The notes beneath the pieces are model-generated. The model was not told the origin of the DNA, did not search any database, and saw nothing but the letters and a program-made list of their open reading frames with translations. 64,000 nt of DNA from Acidiluteibacter ferrifornacis. GTDB taxonomy: Bacteria > Bacteroidota > Bacteroidia > Flavobacteriales_E > Vicingaceae. Location of the stretch: positions 62,001 through 126,000 of the forward strand of contig NZ_WWNE01000003.1 in assembly GCF_009909615.1 (NCBI RefSeq), given 5' to 3'. This document shows positions 63,532 through 64,000 of the stretch, piece after piece (the stretch's first letter is position 1; each line of letters starts with the position of its first letter). A program made the translations under genes and the position numbers.

Positions 63532-64000
63532 TTAATAGCAACTACCGTAAATTCTGTCCTTCTGTTTTGAGCTCGCCCTTCTTCCGTTGCATTTGACGCA
63601 ACAGGCTCATTTGCACCAAATCCTTTATAGCTCAAACGTGAAGAATCTATACCTTTCCCAATCAGATAGAGATAAACCTCCTTTGCTCGATTATTGGACA
63701 ATTCTTGATTTAACGCTGTTGAACCAACATCATCTGTATGACCACCAATCTCTACTTTAATGGCACTATTTCTATCTAAAAATTCCACCAATTTCTTCAG
63801 TTCAGATTTAGACTCAGCTAACAAATCGTATTTATTGGTAGCATAAAAAATATTTCTCAGTATAACCTTTTCCCCCACCTTAATTTTTTTCAATGCGATA
63901 TTCTTTTCATAAGGTCTATCGTCCTTTTTCTCTTTCAAAGTAAAGTTTTCAGAATAGAAAAGATAACCAGGCTTCGAAACGTTTAATGCATAATTTTTAG
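63528..64000 (-). CDS. OmpA-family outer-membrane protein (5' end outside window)
   Basis: Only the C-terminal part is present; the frame is open to 64000 and continues beyond. A beta-rich segment (YALNVSKPGYLFYSENF) precedes the OmpA domain, as in Bacteroidota proteins with N-terminal TPR/PD40 repeats. The OmpA domain has IGGHTDDVGS, the NQELSNNRAKEVYLYL helix and GFGANEPVASN, with the Asp and Arg (NRRTEF) that contact diaminopimelate. It anchors the outer membrane to peptidoglycan. A TTG at 63938 gives a shorter frame but is internal. Confidence 0.9.
   Translation of the reverse strand, partial: KNYALNVSKPGYLFYSENFTLKEKKDDRPYEKNIALKKIKVGEKVILRNIFYATNKYDLLAESKSELKKLVEFLDRNSAIKVEIGGHTDDVGSTALNQELSNNRAKEVYLYLIGKGIDSSRLSYKGFGANEPVASNATEEGRAQNRRTEFTVVAIN

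Overview
The window is an AT-rich bacterial chromosome segment that reads as Bacteroidota, most likely Flavobacteriales. The indicators are gliding genes gldB and gldC, type IX secretion sorting domains of types A and B, an alternative complex III / cytochrome oxidase operon, many outer-membrane beta-barrels, few Shine-Dalgarno sequences, and TAnnTTTG promoter elements close to start codons. I see no rRNA, tRNA, CRISPR array, prophage or insertion sequence.

Layout. 1-5460: housekeeping genes (dnaG fragment, MORN lipoprotein, polyprenyl synthase, rlmN, amidohydrolase). 5590-9143: two unrecognised genes, then a TPR histidine kinase and a LuxR-type regulator. 9262-20684: the main accessory region. 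A plus-strand operon holds KASIII, ACP, KASIII, SDR, acetyltransferase, GT2 and an AspH-like oxygenase; two sulfotransferases lie on the minus strand; a TMTC-like membrane/TPR protein follows; then a tandem pair of FIH/cupin_8 proteins on the minus strand. 21006-26901: minus-strand ispD, queA, truB, uppP, DUF3098, ftsX, gldC and gldB. 26950-38000: beta-barrel, NAD synthetase, M48 protease with beta-barrel, korAB, FadL-like porin and SGNH lipoprotein. 38175-41986: T9SS type B protein, gatC, plsC, trpS. 42074-48934: an extracytoplasmic thiol-redox group (T9SS Omp28-like protein, TlpA, DUF6029-like barrel, Omp28 lipoprotein), another barrel, ubiX and a 61-residue protein. 48909-51521: queG, ruvB, barrel. 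51594-62800: minus-strand actABCDEF-coxBA respiratory operon. 63067-64000: SPOR protein and a cut OmpA-family gene.

How the genes work together. The act-cox operon encodes a quinol-to-oxygen branch: ActABCDEF oxidises menaquinol, and its c hemes feed the CuA site of the aa3-type oxidase. The 9-21 kb region has the gene mix expected for making and decorating a surface glycan or lipid. An acyl group would be built on a dedicated ACP, a sugar moved by a polyprenyl-phosphate glycosyltransferase, and the products sulfated and hydroxylated; the two-component system just upstream is a plausible regulator. Its most unusual feature is that all three non-heme iron oxygenase-like proteins lack the usual carboxylate iron ligand: HxG in the AspH-like protein (normal for AspH) and HxA in both FIH-like paralogues (not normal for FIH). 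This is the best candidate in the window for undescribed chemistry.
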